Assembly (NCBI RefSeq): GCF_028595305.1
Contig: NZ_JAQQXS010000005.1
Location: 1-64,000, forward strand
Length of the DNA: 64,000 bases
Direction: 5' to 3'
Origin: Roseateles koreensis
Lineage (GTDB): Bacteria; Pseudomonadota; Gammaproteobacteria; Burkholderiales; Burkholderiaceae_C
Below, in pieces: positions 43,129 to 52,688 of the stretch. A program made the position numbers and the translations under genes. Numbering within the stretch: the first letter of the stretch is position 1; each line of letters begins with the position of its first letter. A model generated the notes under the pieces. The model was not told the DNA's origin, did not search any database, and was given only the letters and a program-made list of their open reading frames with translations.

Positions 43129-44490
43129 TCACAGGCCACGCACACAACTCATCGCGTCTTCAATGCGCTCGACGGCGTGAACGGTCAGCCCTTCAATCGG
43201 CTTTTTGGGCGCGTTCGCCTTGGGCACCACGGCCACGGTGAAGCCCAGTTTGGCGGCCTCCTTCAGTCGCTCTTGCCCGCGTGGGGCGGGCCGCACTTCA
43301 CCCGCCAAGCCCACTTCGCCAAAGGCGATGAAGCCGCGCGGCAGTGCCTTGCCGCGCAGTGAGCTTTGAATGGCCAGCAACACGGCCAGGTCGGCCGCTG
43401 GTTCGCTGATGCGCACGCCGCCCACCGCGTTGATGAACACATCTTGGTCCATGGTGGCCACGCCAGCATGCCGGTGCAGCACCGCCAGCAGCATGGCCAG
43501 GCGGTCTCGCTCCAGCCCCACCGAGAGTCGCCGCGGGTTGGGCCCGCCAGCGTCCACCAAGGCTTGCAATTCCACCAGCATGGGGCGCGTGCCTTCCAGC
43601 GTCACCAGCACACAGGAGCCCGGCACCGGCTCGCCATGGGTGGAGAGAAAAATGGCGCTCGGGTTGGCCACGCCCTTCAGGCCCTTTTCCGTCATGGCAA
43701 AGACGCCAATCTCGTTGACCGCGCCGAAGCGGTTCTTGATGGCCCGCACCAGCCGAAAACTGCTGTGCGTGTCGCCCTCAAAGTACAGCACCGTGTCCAC
43801 GATGTGCTCCAGCACCCGGGGGCCCGCCAGGGCGCCCTCTTTGGTCACATGCCCCACCAGCACCATGGCGCAACCCGAGGCCTTGGCCTTGCGGGTGAGG
43901 TGGGCGGCGCATTCGCGCACCTGCGCGACCGAGCCGGGGGCGGAGCTGAGGTGCTCGGAATACAGCGTCTGGATCGAATCAATCACGCAAAACGCGGGTT
44001 GCTCGGCATCCAGCGTGGCCAGAATTTTCTCCAGGCTGATTTCGGTCAACACTCGCACCTGTGTGCCCGCCAGCCCCAGGCGCCGCGAGCGCATGGCGAT
44101 CTGCGCGCCTGACTCTTCGCCCGTCACATACAGCACCTTCAGGTGGCGAGACAAATCGTCCACCGCTTGCAGCAGCAAGGTGGATTTGCCGATGCCTGGG
44201 TCACCGCCGATCAGCACCACGCCGCCCGCCACAATGCCACCGCCCAGCACGCGGTCGAGTTCTTCCTGGCCTGTGGGCGTGCGGTCGAAATCGGTGGCCT
44301 CAATGTCTGACAACGTCGCCACGGGCTGGCTTTTTGCCAGGGCCTGGTAGCGGTTTTTGCCGCCCGGGGTTTCGGCAATGCCTTCGATCAGGGTGTTCCA
44401 GGCGCCGCAACTGGGGCATTTGCCCAGCCATTTGGCGCTGCTGCCGCCGCATTCAGAACAGGTGTAGACGGATTTTTCTTTGGTGGCCAT
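43129..44490 (-). CDS. radA: DNA repair protein RadA
   Basis: A 453-residue RecA-like helicase that branch-migrates recombination intermediates. A C4 zinc finger (C11, C14, C25, C28 in CSECGGSSAKWLGKCPSC) opens the protein. Walker A is GGDPGIGKSTLLLQ (about 95). The RadA-specific KNRFG motif is present (IKNRFGAVNEIG). The C-terminal Lon-protease-like domain covers about 280-453. The ATG at 44490 (MATKEKSVYTC) was preferred to one at 44553. It is divergent from the RhtB-type gene. Confidence 0.96.
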   Translation of the reverse strand: MATKEKSVYTCSECGGSSAKWLGKCPSCGAWNTLIEGIAETPGGKNRYQALAKSQPVATLSDIEATDFDRTPTGQEELDRVLGGGIVAGGVVLIGGDPGIGKSTLLLQAVDDLSRHLKVLYVTGEESGAQIAMRSRRLGLAGTQVRVLTEISLEKILATLDAEQPAFCVIDSIQTLYSEHLSSAPGSVAQVRECAAHLTRKAKASGCAMVLVGHVTKEGALAGPRVLEHIVDTVLYFEGDTHSSFRLVRAIKNRFGAVNEIGVFAMTEKGLKGVANPSAIFLSTHGEPVPGSCVLVTLEGTRPMLVELQALVDAGGPNPRRLSVGLERDRLAMLLAVLHRHAGVATMDQDVFINAVGGVRISEPAADLAVLLAIQSSLRGKALPRGFIAFGEVGLAGEVRPAPRGQERLKEAAKLGFTVAVVPKANAPKKPIEGLTVHAVERIEDAMSCVRGL

Positions 44491-44588
44491 GGCTGGATTG
44501 TCCGCGCCCGGCAGGGGCTGTCCGCCCGGTGACGGCGAGAAAAGCCGCGACATGGTAAAAACCCGAGTCGTTTGCGGAGCAGTACATC

Positions 44589-45221
44589 ATGGAATTTTCA
44601 GTCTGGCTGGGCTTTTTTGCGGCGTGCTGGGCCATCAGCCTGTCGCCAGGCGCGGGGGCCATCGCCGCCATGAGCTCGGGCCTGAACCATGGCTTCAAGC
44701 GCGGCTACTTCACCACCTTCGGGCTCATCCTGGGCATCCTGACCCAGATCATGCTGGTGGGCGTGGGCCTGGGCGCCTTGATTGCCGCCTCCAGCCTCGG
44801 CTTCGCCATCGTCAAGTGGGCCGGCGTCGCCTACTTGGTGTGGATGGGCGTACAGCAATGGCGCGCACCGGCCAAGCCCTTGGTGCAGCAGGATGAGGCG
44901 GGCGCGGCCCAAGTCACCCTGCGCCAGTTGGTGCTGCGGGGCTGGATGCTGAACGCGGTCAACCCCAAGGGCACCGTGTTCTTGCTGGCGGTGATGCCGC
45001 AGTTTCTTAATCTGCACCAGCCCTTGTTGCCGCAGTACCTGGCCATCAGCGCCACGCTGATGTTCACCGATCTGGTCGTGATGGCCGGCTACACCGTGCT
45101 TGCTGCGCGCGTGCTGAAGGCCTTGCGCTCGCCCCAGCAGGTCAAGGCGCTGAACCGCACCTTCGGCAGCCTGTTCATTGCAGCAGGGCTCTTGCTCTCG
45201 GCATTCAAACGCAGTGCCTGA
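44589..45221 (+). CDS. RhtB/LysE-family amino-acid exporter
   Basis: A 210-residue inner-membrane protein with about six helices. The opening FFAACWAISLSPGAGAIAAM and the block RGWMLNAVNPKGTVFLLAVMP (partly) carry the RhtB signature (SPGPG-like and NPK). Homoserine, threonine or homoserine lactone export is typical. It is a distant relative of the LysE-type exporter at 9711 and belongs to the RhtB rather than the LysE branch. Its upstream region (98 bases) is shared with divergent radA. Confidence 0.9.
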   Translation: MEFSVWLGFFAACWAISLSPGAGAIAAMSSGLNHGFKRGYFTTFGLILGILTQIMLVGVGLGALIAASSLGFAIVKWAGVAYLVWMGVQQWRAPAKPLVQQDEAGAAQVTLRQLVLRGWMLNAVNPKGTVFLLAVMPQFLNLHQPLLPQYLAISATLMFTDLVVMAGYTVLAARVLKALRSPQQVKALNRTFGSLFIAAGLLLSAFKRSA

Positions 45222-45324
45222 AACGCCAGGGTTTCGGTGTAAGCACTCGAAACTTTCCTGAATTATTTTGTAATATGTTTGGCTGATTCACTCAGCTCGC
45301 CGCAGCATTCGCCTGCGCTTCAAC

Positions 45325-46059
45325 ATGAAGAAGAGAAACGCCCTGCTGACCTTGTTGGCTGTCGTGGCCCTGCCCGCGTTTGCTGGAGGACAGGTTGATG
45401 TACGGCTGGGCATCATTCAGCATGAGGCTTTGCAGGACGTGGCAGCTGAATTGCTGCGCGCCATCTACAAGCGGGCTGGCCTGACCCTTCGGATCGAACC
45501 CTATCCTTCCGCCCGACTTGAGCGCTTGACCCGGATGAATCAGGTGGACGGCGAGGTGTCGCGAGTGGCGGCGTATTTTTCGCGAAACCCGCAGCTGATT
45601 CAGGTTGAACCTGCGTTCTATGCGCTGGTGACCTCGGCCTTTGCGCGGGTCGATCGGGCCATGACCCTCAACAGCCTGAGTGAGCTCAAAGACTACCGGG
45701 TGGGGGTGGTCAAGGGCGATGTGCATGCGGCCGTCGCCACCGAGGGTCTGCCTGTCGTGCAGGCGGACGACAACGCTCAACTGTTCCGCTACCTGGAGTC
45801 GGGGCGGATCGACATCGCCATCGACGCCGCCTTGAATGGCGCCGACGCCATCAAGGAGTTGAGCCTGGAAGGCGTGGTGAAGAATATCGGCGACTTCAAT
45901 CGGCGTGAACTGTTCCATGTGCTGGTGCCCGCCAAGCGCGAGGTGGCAGCCAAGGTCTCCGCGACCATTCGCCTGATGCAGGCCAGCGGTGAGTTGCAGG
46001 CCATGATCAAACGGCTGGAAAACGCCCGGGTGAACAGCGACGCGCCCAGGCGCTATTGA
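45325..46059 (+). CDS. Periplasmic solute-binding protein family 3
   Basis: A 244-residue secreted binding protein. The signal peptide (KKRNALLTLLAVVALPAFAG) is cleaved near residue 21. The two-lobed SBP3 fold shows RAIYKRAGLTLRIEPYPSAR and the hinge segment LSELKDYRVGVVKGDVH. No ABC-permease or ATPase genes are adjacent, so it may be an orphan binding protein or a sensor. Related proteins in betaproteobacteria often act alone in signalling. An AT-rich promoter (tgaattattttgtaatatg, 45258-45276) lies upstream. Confidence 0.85.
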   Translation: MKKRNALLTLLAVVALPAFAGGQVDVRLGIIQHEALQDVAAELLRAIYKRAGLTLRIEPYPSARLERLTRMNQVDGEVSRVAAYFSRNPQLIQVEPAFYALVTSAFARVDRAMTLNSLSELKDYRVGVVKGDVHAAVATEGLPVVQADDNAQLFRYLESGRIDIAIDAALNGADAIKELSLEGVVKNIGDFNRRELFHVLVPAKREVAAKVSATIRLMQASGELQAMIKRLENARVNSDAPRRY

Positions 46060-46282
46060 CGCAGGCCGGGCGCATTCGACATTGCCGCTGCGCGTCACGC
46101 TTTGCACCAGCCCTCGTTGCCGCGATACCTGACCACATATTGGCAGAGTGATGGGGTTACGCCCGCTTTCACGCCATTGCGCGCGGTGTAGTAACGCCGC
46201 GCGAGGACAACAAGATAGTTCTGTTCGTCACGGAGGAAAAGCAGGCTTCTGCGGAGTGACATGTGCCTCAATCCGCGCCACA

Positions 46283-46687
46283 TCAATCCAGCACCCGCCC
46301 GCGCCCGGCCTTGATGTTGCTGCGCAGGCTTTTGCCTTCCAGGCGGCGCAGCTTGGAGCCGTAGCTGGGTTTGGTGGCGCGGCGCGCTTTGGGCGTGTGG
46401 GCCACGCTTTGCACCAGGGCGATCAGTCGGGCCACGGCGTCGGCGCGGTTTTGTTCTTGGCTGCGTGACTCCTGCGCCTTGATGACGATGACGCCGTCTA
46501 GCGTCACGCGCTGATCCGACAGACTGAGCAGGCGCTCTTTGACGATTGCGGGCAGGGTCGATCGCCGGATGTCAAAGCGCAGGTGCGCGGCGCTGGAAAC
46601 CTTGTTGACGTTCTGGCCGCCTGGCCCGCTGGCGCGGATGAAGGAGAAATCAAGCTCCCAGTCGGCCGGCGTCCAGTGCAGATGCAC
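46283..46687 (-). CDS. arfB: Alternative ribosome-rescue factor ArfB (YaeJ), class I RF-like
   Basis: A 134-residue protein with the release-factor GGQ motif (FIRASGPGGQNVNKVSS, about residues 12-28). It has a basic C-terminal tail (RRATKPSYGSKLRRLEGKSL and RSNIKAGRGRVLD) that inserts into the mRNA channel of stalled ribosomes. It hydrolyses peptidyl-tRNA on ribosomes lacking a stop codon. A GTG start at 46687, three bases after the alr stop, was chosen. An ATG at 46738 inside alr is also in frame. It is co-transcribed with alr. Confidence 0.9.
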   Translation of the reverse strand: MHLHWTPADWELDFSFIRASGPGGQNVNKVSSAAHLRFDIRRSTLPAIVKERLLSLSDQRVTLDGVIVIKAQESRSQEQNRADAVARLIALVQSVAHTPKARRATKPSYGSKLRRLEGKSLRSNIKAGRGRVLD

Positions 46688-46689
46688 GC

Positions 46690-47799
46690 TCAGTCGCTCC
46701 GCTCGACCGTCACGGGTACGCGCGGCGCCAATGCGCACATCAGCTCATAACCGATGGTCTGGGCGGCGTGGGCCACCTCATCGATGGGCAGTACCTGTCC
46801 CTTGGGGCCCTGGCCCCAGAGCGTCACCTCGCTGCCCAGGCCGGCACGCGGGAGATCCGTCAGGTCCACCGCCAGCATGTCCATCGAAACCCGGCCCACC
46901 GTCGTGCTGCGAACCCCCTCCACCAGCACCGGCGTGCCGGTGGGGCAGTGGCGGGGGTAGCCGTCGGCATAACCGCAGGCGACGACGCCAATGCGCATGG
47001 GCTTGTCGGCCGTGAAGCTGCTGCCATAACCCACGGTGTCACCGGCTTGCAGTTGTTGCACGCCGATGATTTTTGAGCGCAGCGTCATGGCCGGGCGCAG
47101 GTCCCAGTGCTGTTGATCGTGAACGGGAAAATCGGGCACGCCCCCATACGTCATGATGCCGCTGCGCACCCAATCGCTGCGCAGCGCCTCGCTGTGGCGC
47201 AGGATGGCGGCGCTGTTGCTCAGGCTGCATTCGCCTGGCAGGTCAGCGGTGACGCGCTCGAAGTTGGCGAGTTGCTCGGCGATGCCGCAGGCTCCGAGGC
47301 GATCGCCGTCAGCGTCCGAGAAATGCGTCATCAACGAAATCTCATCCACCTGGGGCAGTGCATTGAGGCGGGTCCAAGCGGCGCGGAAGTTTTGGGGCGT
47401 GAAGCCCAGGCGATTCATGCCGCTGTTCAATTTGAGAAACACCCGGTGCGGCTCATGGGTCTTGTGCATGGCCAGCCAGTCAATCTGCTGCTCGCTGTGC
47501 ACCGCATGCCAGAGCTTCAGGCGCGAGCACAACTCCAGGTCGCGGGCCTCGAAGCAGCCTTCCAGCAACAAGATGGGGCCGCGCCAGCCCAGCTCGCGCA
47601 GCAACTGCGCCTCGGCAAAGTCCAGCAGCGCAAAGCCGTCTGCACTGCGCATAGCGTCAAAGGTGTTAGCGATACCGTGGCCATAGGCATTGGCTTTGAC
47701 CACCGCCCAGACTTGGGCATCGGGCGCATGCGCGCGGGCGCGAGCCAAGTTGTGGGCGATGGCTTGAGTGTGGATCAGGGCTTCAATTGGGCGTGGCAT
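46690..47799 (-). CDS. alr: Alanine racemase
   Basis: A 369-residue PLP enzyme interconverting L- and D-alanine for peptidoglycan. PLP Lys35 lies in [11 protein letters not shown]. The second catalytic base, a Tyr, lies in [26 protein letters not shown] and [14 protein letters not shown] complete the fold. Cytoplasmic homodimer expected. The ATG at 47799 ([14 protein letters not shown]) was preferred to longer frames. arfB follows immediately. lplT diverges 182 bases away. Confidence 0.95.
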   Translation of the reverse strand: MPRPIEALIHTQAIAHNLARARAHAPDAQVWAVVKANAYGHGIANTFDAMRSADGFALLDFAEAQLLRELGWRGPILLLEGCFEARDLELCSRLKLWHAVHSEQQIDWLAMHKTHEPHRVFLKLNSGMNRLGFTPQNFRAAWTRLNALPQVDEISLMTHFSDADGDRLGACGIAEQLANFERVTADLPGECSLSNSAAILRHSEALRSDWVRSGIMTYGGVPDFPVHDQQHWDLRPAMTLRSKIIGVQQLQAGDTVGYGSSFTADKPMRIGVVACGYADGYPRHCPTGTPVLVEGVRSTTVGRVSMDMLAVDLTDLPRAGLGSEVTLWGQGPKGQVLPIDEVAHAAQTIGYELMCALAPRVPVTVERSD

Positions 47800-47981
47800 G
47801 GGGCGAATTGTGGCACTGCTGGCGGGTCTTTCTGGCGCCTGCGGGACGCTCCTAAGTTGGGACGGCATGCTATAAAGCCGCCGCAGCATCCTATTTGCCG
47901 ACCCGTAGGTTCCCGGCGTCAGCGCTGGGTTCAATCCCGCGCCAGCCGGCAGGCCTTTTTCCCGCAGTATTGAATGGGCTC

Positions 47982-49262
47982 ATGAAAAAAGGCTTTTCCA
48001 TCATCATGTCAGCGCAGTTTTTCAGCTCGCTGGCTGATCAGGCATTGTTGGTCGGTGCCATTGAACTGTTGAAGTCGAGTGGCGCGCCAGCCTGGCAAGT
48101 TCCTGCGCTTGGCCCCATGTTTGCCTTGTTTTATGTGCTTTTGGCGCCTTTTGTGGGGGCTTTTGCCGACGCGGTGCCCAAAGGCAAGGTCATGTTCTAT
48201 TCGAACCTGATCAAGATCGTGGGTTGTTTGATGATGCTGTTCGGCGCGCATCCTTTGCTGGCCTATGCCATCGTCGGCTTGGGTGCGGCCGCGTATTCAC
48301 CCGCCAAATATGGCATCTTGACCGAGTTGCTGCCGCCTTCCCAATTGGTCAAGGCCAATGGCTGGATTGAGGGGCTGACCATCGCCTCCATCATTCTGGG
48401 CATTCTTTTAGGCGGGCAATTGGTGGGGCCCCATCTTGCGCCGATCTTGCTGAGCTTCGACTTTCCCTTCATCGACACCGGTGTTGACACACCGCCCGAG
48501 GCGGCCATTGCCAGCCTGGTGTTCTTGTATGTGATTGCCGCTTGCTTCAATCTCTACATCCCCCGCACGCAAACTGCGCTGCAGCCTTTGGCGCACAGCC
48601 CCTTGACCCTGGTGCGGGACTTTGCGATGTGCAATTCATTGCTGTGGAAAGACAAGCTGGGGCAAATCTCCCTGGCCACCACCACGCTGTTCTGGGGTGT
48701 GTCGGGCAATTTGCGCATCATCGTTTTCGCCTGGGCCGCCATGGCTCTGGGCTACACGACCACGCAAGCATCCACCCTGGGCGGGGTGGTGGCGATTGGC
48801 ACCGCGATCGGTGCGGTGGTCGCCTCGATGTATATGCGCCTGGACCGCGCCACCCGTGTGATCCCGCTGGGAATTTTGATGGGCGTGCTCATCATCGGCC
48901 TGAACATGATCACCAATGTCTGGGCGGCGACTCCCTTCTTGATCGTGTTGGGCGTCATTGGCGGCTATTTGGTCGTGCCCATGAATGCGCTGCTGCAGCA
49001 CCGGGGCCACAACCTGATGGGTGCTGGGCGGTCCATTGCCGTGCAGAACTTCAATGAGCAGGCCTGTATCCTGGCGCTGGGCGCGCTGTACACGGGCATG
49101 ACGCGTTGGGGCTTGTCAGCCTTTATCGCCATTTCTATCTTCGGCGGGATCGTCGCGGTGACCATGTGGATGGTGCGCCGCTGGCACCAACACAACTGCG
49201 TGAACCACCGCGAAGAGGTTGAGCGCCTGCTGGCGCTGGCCCGCTGCGACGAGGTGCACTGA
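47982..49262 (+). CDS. lplT: Lysophospholipid transporter LplT
   Basis: A 426-residue major-facilitator protein with 10-12 helices. Family blocks include GFSIIMSAQFFSSLADQALL, PAKYGILTELLPPSQLVKANGW (partly) and the C-terminal MGAGRSIAVQNFNEQ. LplT flips lysophosphatidylethanolamine into the cell for re-acylation; the partner acyltransferase Aas is not adjacent. The ATG at 47982 (MKKGFSIIM) gives the canonical start. A downstream overlap with the next gene is absent; 28 bases separate it from the convergent SGNH gene. Confidence 0.92.
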   Translation: MKKGFSIIMSAQFFSSLADQALLVGAIELLKSSGAPAWQVPALGPMFALFYVLLAPFVGAFADAVPKGKVMFYSNLIKIVGCLMMLFGAHPLLAYAIVGLGAAAYSPAKYGILTELLPPSQLVKANGWIEGLTIASIILGILLGGQLVGPHLAPILLSFDFPFIDTGVDTPPEAAIASLVFLYVIAACFNLYIPRTQTALQPLAHSPLTLVRDFAMCNSLLWKDKLGQISLATTTLFWGVSGNLRIIVFAWAAMALGYTTTQASTLGGVVAIGTAIGAVVASMYMRLDRATRVIPLGILMGVLIIGLNMITNVWAATPFLIVLGVIGGYLVVPMNALLQHRGHNLMGAGRSIAVQNFNEQACILALGALYTGMTRWGLSAFIAISIFGGIVAVTMWMVRRWHQHNCVNHREEVERLLALARCDEVH

Positions 49263-49290
49263 GGCGAAGGCTACCGCCGACGCCGTGCCT

Positions 49291-50229
49291 TCAGCGGCGG
49301 CTGCGTTTGACGGGGGCCGCGGTGTGGGCCCCGCTCAGTACCGCCTCCACGTGTTCAGACCAGGCGCGGGCAATCTTGAAGCAGCCGCTGTGGTTCAAGT
49401 GAATCTCGTTGTGCCAGTCGCCGCTGCTGCCGCTGCTGCCGGGCGTTGCCGGGGCCAGCGGCACCGTGGTGGAGTCAAACACATGCAAGCCCGGAAACTG
49501 CACCGGGTCGGCGGCCATGCTTTTCAGCAATTGAGCCAGGTGAAACACCATCAGCCGGCTAACGGCCGCCCAATCTGCCGCTGGTAGCGCATACGCTTTC
49601 AAGGCCGGGTAAAGCCAGGGCCCGGACTGCCCCAACCCGACATCTTCCGCGCCAGCGGGGCGTGGCATGGGCACGGCATAGCAATGCATGAACATGGGCT
49701 TGCCGGCTGATGGGCCCTGGTCGCGCAGCGTCAGCAGATGGCGGACATTGGTGCGCAAGTAGTCGCTGTAAGTGGCCCAACCGGGCTCGGAAAAATAACG
49801 CGCAACGCCACTGGAGGGGGCACCCCACTCTGTTTGATGGCGCAGCAGGCGCAGGTGCAGGGGGACGCGATTGCCTGCCGCATCGTGGGCGGGTGTTTGC
49901 GCTGCCGAGATCAGGTCATTGCCACCCATGGACAGCAGCACGCCGTCCCAGACCGTTGAGTCTTTGTCGCTGAGCAGACGCACAAAATCGGGGGCGGATT
50001 CCAGATCCACCAAGTGGCTCAGGGTCCCGCCTTTGCCGGCACAGTTGACGGCGCAGGTTGGCTCTTTGTAGACCATCTCCTGCAGCAGATTGGCATGCGC
50101 GTTGAGCTTGTCGTCCGCTGTGGAAAACCAGGAATCCCCCTGCGCCAGCAGTCGCCAGCGGTAGCTTGTCAGATCAGGCGCCGATGCGGCAGCCAGATCC
50201 CCCGGGGTGAAGCAGGCCAGATGGTTCAA
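49291..50229 (-). CDS. SGNH/GDSL-type hydrolase
   Basis: A 312-residue protein (from the chosen start). SGNH blocks: LAQGDSWFSTADDK (block I Ser), LSMGGNDLI (block III Gly-Asn-Asp), and DWHNEIHLNHSG at the end with the catalytic His. The second SGNH protein in this window (34529) is unrelated in sequence. TTG at 50229 is preceded by a good Shine-Dalgarno (aggaga, about 8 bases away). The longer frame from ATG 50385 adds Pro/Arg-rich residues that do not look coding. The ester substrate is unknown and no clear signal peptide is seen. Confidence 0.75.
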   Translation of the reverse strand: MNHLACFTPGDLAAASAPDLTSYRWRLLAQGDSWFSTADDKLNAHANLLQEMVYKEPTCAVNCAGKGGTLSHLVDLESAPDFVRLLSDKDSTVWDGVLLSMGGNDLISAAQTPAHDAAGNRVPLHLRLLRHQTEWGAPSSGVARYFSEPGWATYSDYLRTNVRHLLTLRDQGPSAGKPMFMHCYAVPMPRPAGAEDVGLGQSGPWLYPALKAYALPAADWAAVSRLMVFHLAQLLKSMAADPVQFPGLHVFDSTTVPLAPATPGSSGSSGDWHNEIHLNHSGCFKIARAWSEHVEAVLSGAHTAAPVKRSRR

Positions 50230-50536
50230 AAGAATCTCTCCTGTGCATAGCGTTGCGTAAGAAAACCCGATGTCGGCAAATTCAAGCGAGGCGAACCCAG
50301 GAACGCCCTGCAAACCCGGGCGCCTCCGCGGCGCGCAGGGCTGCGCTGTCTTGTAGCTCCCCGGGGGCGGTTTTTCAAGCCCCATTTCTACTCGAGATGA
50401 AATATTTTTGATGCCGTCGAGATATTGGGTCAGCCCTGTAATCCTGAAGCCCCCAAAAGGGCATGGGCCGGTAGCCGCTGCGCCGGGGCATCAGCCGGGC
50501 TACCATTGCCGCCACACTCAGCATGGAGATGCACTC

Positions 50537-51025
50537 ATGGCCCAAAGCGCTTTCGACTTTCAGGCAGTTTCTATTGATGGCAAGCCGGCCGATCTGGCCA
50601 GCCAGCGAGGCCGCGTGCTGTTGATCGTCAACACAGCCAGCGCCTGCGGCTTCACGCCGCAGTTCAAAGGGCTTGAAACCCTGTGGGAAGATTTTCGCGA
50701 CCAGGGCTTGGTGGTGGTCGGGTTTCCCAGCAACGAGTTTGGTGGACAAGACCCTGGCAGCAATGAGGAGATTTCATCCTTCTGTGAGCTGAACTACGGC
50801 GTTAGTTTTCCGATGATGGAAAAGGTCAAGGTCAATGGCGCTGAGGCGCATCCCCTGTGGCAATGGCTGAAAAGCGAGAAGCCCGGATTTTTGGGAACTG
50901 AGCTGATCAAATGGAATTTCACCAAATTCCTGATTGGCCGCGACGGCCAGGTGATCAAGCGTTATGCCCCCAACGACGCGCCTGAAAAAATACGCGCCGA
51001 CATCGAGGCAGCGCTGAAGGCGTGA
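50537..51025 (+). CDS. Glutathione peroxidase (Cys type)
   Basis: A 162-residue thiol peroxidase. The active site has C37 in VNTASACGFTPQF, Q71 in FPSNEFGGQDPGS, and W/N in IKWNFTKFLIG. Bacterial GPx of this type uses Cys, and commonly thioredoxin rather than glutathione. It is cytoplasmic. ATG at 50537 gives MAQSAFDFQAV. It stands alone between the divergent SGNH gene and the convergent GHL10 gene. Confidence 0.94.
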   Translation: MAQSAFDFQAVSIDGKPADLASQRGRVLLIVNTASACGFTPQFKGLETLWEDFRDQGLVVVGFPSNEFGGQDPGSNEEISSFCELNYGVSFPMMEKVKVNGAEAHPLWQWLKSEKPGFLGTELIKWNFTKFLIGRDGQVIKRYAPNDAPEKIRADIEAALKA

Positions 51026-51064
51026 TGGCCTGATGGCCTGAAAACCCGAGCCCGAGGGCGTCGT

Positions 51065-52678
51065 TCAGTCGCCCAGCCGGTACGCCTGCCGGGGTCCTTC
51101 GACACCGCTGCGGCTGAGGCCAGCAACGACCAGCCCGGTCAGGTTTTGCGCGGGCACCGTGAACGTGCAGCGGTCCGGCTCACCTGGGCTGATGTACAAG
51201 CGCCACTGCGTGCCATGCAGGGTCCAAAGCAGCACCCTTGCGGCAGGGCGCTGCGGGGCTGGGGTGTTGCCTGCAGGCGCAAAGCTCAGTTGCCAGCTTG
51301 CCGCCGTGGCGTCAGTGGCCGCACGCATGAGCAGGGGCGGCAGGGGGGCAGGCGGGCGTGGGTCGAGCCAGGGCGTGGCCGGGGGTAGCGCGGCTTCGGC
51401 ATACACCTCGGCTGCCAGGGTGTCGGCCAAGCCGCGGCGGTTTTGCATCAGCGCCACCATGCTGAAGTGGCCATGGCCGGTGCCGGGCGCGCGGCTGCGT
51501 TGCAGGGCAATCTGGCCGCTGATTTCGCTGACGGGCCAGCCATCCGCCTTGTCGCCGGCCGGGATCACTCGGCTGGTGAAAAGGCCGGCCCAAACGTGCC
51601 GGCTCAACGGGTTCTGCCGGTGCCAATAGTCCAGCAGCACACCAAAGGCTTGGGGCGGCTGCGCCATGGGCCAGTAGAGCTGGGGCAAGAGATAGTCCAA
51701 CCAACCTTGGGTAAGCCATAACTCGACATCTGCATAGAGCTTGTCGTACTGGCTCATGCCGGTGATGCCGGTCGGCCGCAGGCTGGGTTTGGGAATGCCG
51801 AAGGGGCTGATGCCCAGTTGAACCCAGGGTTTGCCGCTGGCCCGCACCATTTGGTAGAGGCGCTGCACCAGCTGGTTCACATTGTCACGGCGCCAGTCGG
51901 CGCGGCTCAGGGTGCCGCCCTCTTGCCGGTAGCGCTGCCAGCCCGGCTCATCGGGAAAGTCGATCTCCGCCTTGGTCAGCGGGTCCACGACCGGGTAGGG
52001 ATAGAAGTAGTCGTCCAGATGGATGCCGTCTACGTCGTAGCGGGTCAAGACGTCTTGAATCACGGCCAGCGTGTGTTGAACGGCGGCAGGCTCTGCGGGG
52101 TCGATCCACAGCTGGTCGCCATAACGCCTGATCCACTGTGGCTGCGTCTGGCTGAGGTGCAGCGCCGCCGGCGCCGAGCGCGCCTGTGAGGGCCGGGCAC
52201 GAAAGGGGTTGAACCAAGCATGCAACTCCAGGCCACGGGCATGGGCTTGCTCGATCCACATCGCGAGCGGATCGTAGAAGGGCTCGGGGGCCTGGCCCTG
52301 CGTGCCCGTGAGCGATTCGCTCCAGGGCTCCAGGGCTGAGGCGTAGAGGGCATCGGCACCCGGGCGAACCTGCAGGATGAGGGTGGTGAGCTTCAGCGCC
52401 ACGGCGCGGTCCAGCAGAGCGAACATTTCAGCCTGCTGCTCGACGGGCTTGAGCCCCTTGCGGCTGGGCCAGTCGATATTGCCGACCGTGGCCACCCAGG
52501 CCGCCCGGGTTTCACGCGGCAGGGGCGGCGCCAGAGCGGCCCAATCCATGGCTCCCGTCGCTGCGGCCTGCAAGGGCAGGGGGCGAGGCTGGTCGGGCCG
52601 CAGGGGCGATTCGGCGCAGGCTACCAGGGCGCCCGCCGTGGCGGTTAAAAGAGTACGGCGCGAAAGCATGGAGGGCAT
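51065..52678 (-). CDS. GHL10-family glycoside hydrolase lipoprotein (DigH-like)
   Basis: A 537-residue secreted protein. The N-terminus SRRTLLTATAGALVAC has a twin-arginine-like signal and a lipobox Cys, so a lipoprotein is expected. The GHL10 TIM barrel (about 55-390) has ETRAAWVATVGNIDWPSRKG, GLELHAWFNPFRAR, VDGIHLDDYFYPYPV and LPQLYWPM. E. coli DigH of this family cleaves denuded peptidoglycan glycan strands, so a cell-wall role fits. It begins 10 bases downstream of an AmpG-type permease and is co-transcribed with it. Confidence 0.88.
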   Translation of the reverse strand: MPSMLSRRTLLTATAGALVACAESPLRPDQPRPLPLQAAATGAMDWAALAPPLPRETRAAWVATVGNIDWPSRKGLKPVEQQAEMFALLDRAVALKLTTLILQVRPGADALYASALEPWSESLTGTQGQAPEPFYDPLAMWIEQAHARGLELHAWFNPFRARPSQARSAPAALHLSQTQPQWIRRYGDQLWIDPAEPAAVQHTLAVIQDVLTRYDVDGIHLDDYFYPYPVVDPLTKAEIDFPDEPGWQRYRQEGGTLSRADWRRDNVNQLVQRLYQMVRASGKPWVQLGISPFGIPKPSLRPTGITGMSQYDKLYADVELWLTQGWLDYLLPQLYWPMAQPPQAFGVLLDYWHRQNPLSRHVWAGLFTSRVIPAGDKADGWPVSEISGQIALQRSRAPGTGHGHFSMVALMQNRRGLADTLAAEVYAEAALPPATPWLDPRPPAPLPPLLMRAATDATAASWQLSFAPAGNTPAPQRPAARVLLWTLHGTQWRLYISPGEPDRCTFTVPAQNLTGLVVAGLSRSGVEGPRQAYRLGD

Positions 52679-52688
52679 TAGAACGCGT

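Noticed and set aside
46095-46286. 63-residue minus-strand frame in the gap between the solute-binding gene and arfB
   Set aside because: It has no homology I recognise, and its DNA includes the short echo of the exporter gene; more likely non-coding or remnant sequence.
48263-48861. Frames inside lplT suggesting alternative small proteins
   Set aside because: They lie in other frames of a transporter gene whose own frame is unbroken and family-consistent.
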